From Aquimonas sp044344935 (lineage in GTDB: Bacteria; Pseudomonadota; Gammaproteobacteria; Xanthomonadales; Xanthomonadaceae): DNA of 33,373 nt. The position numbers were made by a program, and so were the translations under genes. Shown here in pieces: positions 30,997-33,373 of the stretch (position 1 is the first letter of the stretch; every line of letters starts with the position of its first letter). The notes under the pieces are model-generated. The model was not told the DNA's origin and searched no databases. It was given only the letters and a program-made list of their open reading frames with translations. Location: assembly GCA_044344935.1 (NCBI GenBank), contig JBIJCA010000011.1, positions 1 to 33,373 of the forward strand, written 5' to 3'.

Positions 30997-33373
30997 ATGT
31001 CGGCTGCGCGTCTTCTGTTGCTTGCGCTTGTGGCTTTCGCTAGTCCGTCTCTGGCTCTGGCCCAGGGTCTCGCCTGGGAATACGCCGAGCCCGCGCCGCA
31101 ATCGCCCGGCGCACGCGCGACCCTGTTCGGCTTTCCCTTTCCCCAGCCCAATGAACAGCCCGGCTTTTCGCCGAGTGCGGTGGTGGCGCGCGAGGACGGT
31201 GCGTATCTGATCCTGCCGGTCAACGGTGGCGGCGGCAGCAGCGAACTTGGCTTCGTGCTGAACCCCTCCTGGCAACGGCTGCGTGGCTTCCAGATCCTGC
31301 GCCTCGATGCGAGCGGGCAGGTGCTGTGGAAGCGGTTCTGGAACTTGGGCAGCGCGACTGAAAATCTCAGCCTCGCGCCTCCGCTGGTGCTGAGTGACGC
31401 GCGCCTGACCCCGGCCGGTGGGCTGAGCGTGCTGGCCGGTACGCGAGCCCTGTTCCTCAGCGCCGACGGCGAGGGTGAAAGCCTCGACCCATCCCTGCCG
31501 CCTGCGGCCTGCTATCCGAGTGAGCTCGTCGCGGGCATCGCGTGGGCCCAGCTCGGTGCCGACGGCGAGTTCGTGGTGGCCTTCCGGGATACGTCGGGCG
31601 CGGCGACCCGCGCCTGCGCTTTTGGCGTGGATGCGCAGCTGCTGGAAACGGTCGATGCGCCGCCCGGCGAATTCCTTCAGTTCAGTGACTACCGTCGCGG
31701 CGTCGGCTTCCTGCTGATCACCACCGCGTCCAGTCAGCTGCCCCCGCCAGTGCAGACCACCCGCCTGGTCCGCGACGGTGTCCAACGCTGGCAGCGGCCG
31801 GGCGCCTTCATCAGCGCCAACCGCCTGTGGCTGTCGCCCACCGGCGACACCTGGCTGCCTGATGACAGCCAGACGCTGCGCGTGATCCGCCCCGACGGCA
31901 GCGTGCGGGCTGAGATCCCGCAGATCGGCGAGCTCAGCGTGCGTGCGTGGCTGGCGGACGGCGATGCCCTGTTGGGCAACTCTGGCGTCGGCGATGTGCG
32001 CCGTATCAGCGCGGATGGCCTGGAGCGCTGGCGACTGACCCGTGCGGCGACCTCGTTCGACCTTGGCGCCTGGCAGGTCTTGGGCGATCGCGTCCGTCTG
32101 CTGGCCGCGCAGAACAGCGGCGACGGCGAAGTGCTGACCTTGGACCCGGTCGCCGGAACCCTGCAGGTCGGAGCCTCGTTCACGCTCGGCGGCCTGGCCG
32201 CGGGCCCGCTGGGTCTGAGCCGGCATCTGTCGGCATCCAGCGGTGAGCCGGAATCGATCTGGCAACGCGATCCGAGCACCTGTCTGAATGCAGCGTGCGC
32301 ACCGCGCGGCGTGTCCTTTTCCAGCACCGTCAATCTGCGGCTGTTCGACTCCACGGACGGCACGCCGCTGGCAGGCCCGATGCCCAATGGCTTCGGCTTC
32401 CCGACCTACGCGCATCTGCGCGAGCGGGCACCGGCGGTGGCGCGCGAGGTGAATACCCTGGAGGGTGCGCACGCCCGCTACGTCAGCACCGGCGAGAAGG
32501 AAGTCCTGGAAGTGACCCGCCTGTCCGAGCGGGGGCAGTTGCTCTGGCGCCGACAGCTTCAGGTCCCGCGCTTCGACATCGCCGATGCCCAGGTCGAAGT
32601 GGTTGGCGGCATCGTCTACGTCGCGGCGTCCTCGCGCGGGCCGCTGGCGAACCAGCACCGTCTGTGGGCGCTCGATGCACAGGGGCAGACGCTCTGGGAG
32701 CGCGAGCTTGATGAGCCCTTCAAGCAGCTGGCGCGCGTCGCCCTCAGTGCGGACAGCTACGGAGTCTGTGGTCCCGGCTTCGTGCAGCGCGACGGCAGCC
32801 CCTGGCAAGCGCCGCGCTGGCGCTGCTATGACGCCGCCGGCAGCGTGCAGTTCGATACGCGTCTGAGCCAGGTGCCCGTCGGCGGCGACGCCCTGATCTC
32901 GCATGTGCAGGGCGCCCGAGTATTCCTGCGTCTTCTCGATGCTGCGAACCAGAGCGCGACCGGCGTGCGTCTGCGGCCGATCTGGGTCGACGGTCAGACC
33001 GAGCCGGGCGCCGTCACGTGGCCGCTGGACCTGCAGGGCAGCGCCGAGTTCGTGCGCATCGACGCCATCTCCCGCCGCGCGATCAATCTGGTCACCGCGC
33101 CGGTGTATGCCTCGGCGTCGGCGTTTCGCCCCGACGGCTTGCTGGTGGCGGCCTTCGACACCTCCGGCACTCGACTCTGGCAGCAGCGCATCAGCCAGCC
33201 GCTGCGTGCAACCGCCCCGGGGCAGATCTATACGGCGGTCGACACCGACGGCCAAGGCGTCGTGCACGTCGCCTTCCCGCCCAACGTCGGGCCGAATCTG
33301 TTCCCGCTGCGCGTCTGCCGGCTGGCCGCAGCCGACGGCGCCCTGCTGGGCTGTTCCGACGCCCCGCTTGAGG
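30997..33373 (+). CDS. Secreted beta-propeller-like protein, 3'-truncated by the window edge
   Basis: The frame is open from ATG 30997 to the end of the window (792 codons) without a stop. The start is supported by a strong GGAGGTGAT Shine-Dalgarno and a textbook signal peptide (RLLLLALVAFASPSLALA, cleaved before Gln23). The mature part is all-beta, with repeated PQQ/WD-like blade motifs of the type 'LDxxGxxLW': LRLDASGQVLWKRFW, LDAQGQTLWERELDEP and DTSGTRLWQQRISQP. Sparse Cys pairs suggest disulfides. No catalytic signature is visible. It may be an extracellular propeller that binds a partner or polymer. Because the 3' end is missing, I cannot tell whether it carries the NGFE or IPTL-like tail. 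A long open frame on the opposite strand is a shadow. Confidence 0.85.
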   Translation, partial: MSAARLLLLALVAFASPSLALAQGLAWEYAEPAPQSPGARATLFGFPFPQPNEQPGFSPSAVVAREDGAYLILPVNGGGGSSELGFVLNPSWQRLRGFQILRLDASGQVLWKRFWNLGSATENLSLAPPLVLSDARLTPAGGLSVLAGTRALFLSADGEGESLDPSLPPAACYPSELVAGIAWAQLGADGEFVVAFRDTSGAATRACAFGVDAQLLETVDAPPGEFLQFSDYRRGVGFLLITTASSQLPPPVQTTRLVRDGVQRWQRPGAFISANRLWLSPTGDTWLPDDSQTLRVIRPDGSVRAEIPQIGELSVRAWLADGDALLGNSGVGDVRRISADGLERWRLTRAATSFDLGAWQVLGDRVRLLAAQNSGDGEVLTLDPVAGTLQVGASFTLGGLAAGPLGLSRHLSASSGEPESIWQRDPSTCLNAACAPRGVSFSSTVNLRLFDSTDGTPLAGPMPNGFGFPTYAHLRERAPAVAREVNTLEGAHARYVSTGEKEVLEVTRLSERGQLLWRRQLQVPRFDIADAQVEVVGGIVYVAASSRGPLANQHRLWALDAQGQTLWERELDEPFKQLARVALSADSYGVCGPGFVQRDGSPWQAPRWRCYDAAGSVQFDTRLSQVPVGGDALISHVQGARVFLRLLDAANQSATGVRLRPIWVDGQTEPGAVTWPLDLQGSAEFVRIDAISRRAINLVTAPVYASASAFRPDGLLVAAFDTSGTRLWQQRISQPLRATAPGQIYTAVDTDGQGVVHVAFPPNVGPNLFPLRVCRLAAADGALLGCSDAPLE

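Noticed and set aside
30910..33267. 785-residue minus-strand open frame opposite the last gene
   Set aside because: The plus strand has a strong Shine-Dalgarno, signal peptide and propeller motifs. The minus frame starts from nothing recognisable and ends beside the terminator.

Overview
The window is about 33 kb of high-GC DNA that reads like a gammaproteobacterial chromosome, most likely from Lysobacterales (Xanthomonadales), close to Rhodanobacteraceae or Lysobacteraceae. This placement is inferred from three things: secreted proteins ending in a short Phe-x-Asn-Gly-Phe-Glu tail, GGGATTC-type heptamer repeats just after stop codons, and an AdaA-AlkA fusion next to ogt. No rRNA, tRNA, CRISPR array, phage gene or transposase was recognised.

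Left part (1-8.6 kb). The 3' part of a tetratricopeptide-repeat protein enters from the left edge. A run of secreted proteins follows: an FG-GAP protein with fourteen near-identical 62-residue repeats (enough for two seven-bladed propellers), a right-handed beta-helix protein, and a small protein overlapping it by ATGA that resembles the beta-helix protein's C-terminal domain. All three end in NGFE or NGFEP. Next comes a 555-base gene-free stretch with strong hairpins, then a MarR-GNAT fusion regulator (9145-10155).

Middle (10.2-19.9 kb). Two large DUF11-type surface proteins share a C-terminal block and an IPTL-CTERM-like tail (IPxDAPW, hydrophobic segment, RRR). The first is intact at 1730 residues, begins with TTG, and has a long leader with a LacI/PurR-like palindrome. 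The second is broken near 18545: the reading frame changes and parts of two modules are missing, which suggests a deletion or an assembly collapse. Strong hairpin terminators follow each gene.

Right part (20-33.4 kb). Mostly single housekeeping or stress genes. On the minus strand, an alkylation-repair operon (adaA-alkA fusion overlapping ogt) is followed by rraA and a BLUF blue-light sensor gene. On the plus strand lie a transmembrane Hanks-type Ser/Thr kinase and a YCII/DGPF protein. Then come a DUF6498 membrane protein (minus) and a secreted M24 metallopeptidase (plus), divergently arranged; a small EF-hand-like protein and a GT25 glycosyltransferase (both minus); a small secreted protein (plus); and a secreted beta-propeller-like protein running off the right end. 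Intergenic spaces carry a REP-like inverted pair (28870-29039), a 180-bp element with outward-facing T-tracts (30759-30940), and the heptamer repeats.

The strongest lead for something undescribed is the NGFE tail. It is shared by three architecturally unrelated exported proteins in a row and looks like a sorting or anchoring tag, in a genome that also uses an IPTL-like C-terminal signal on other surface proteins.
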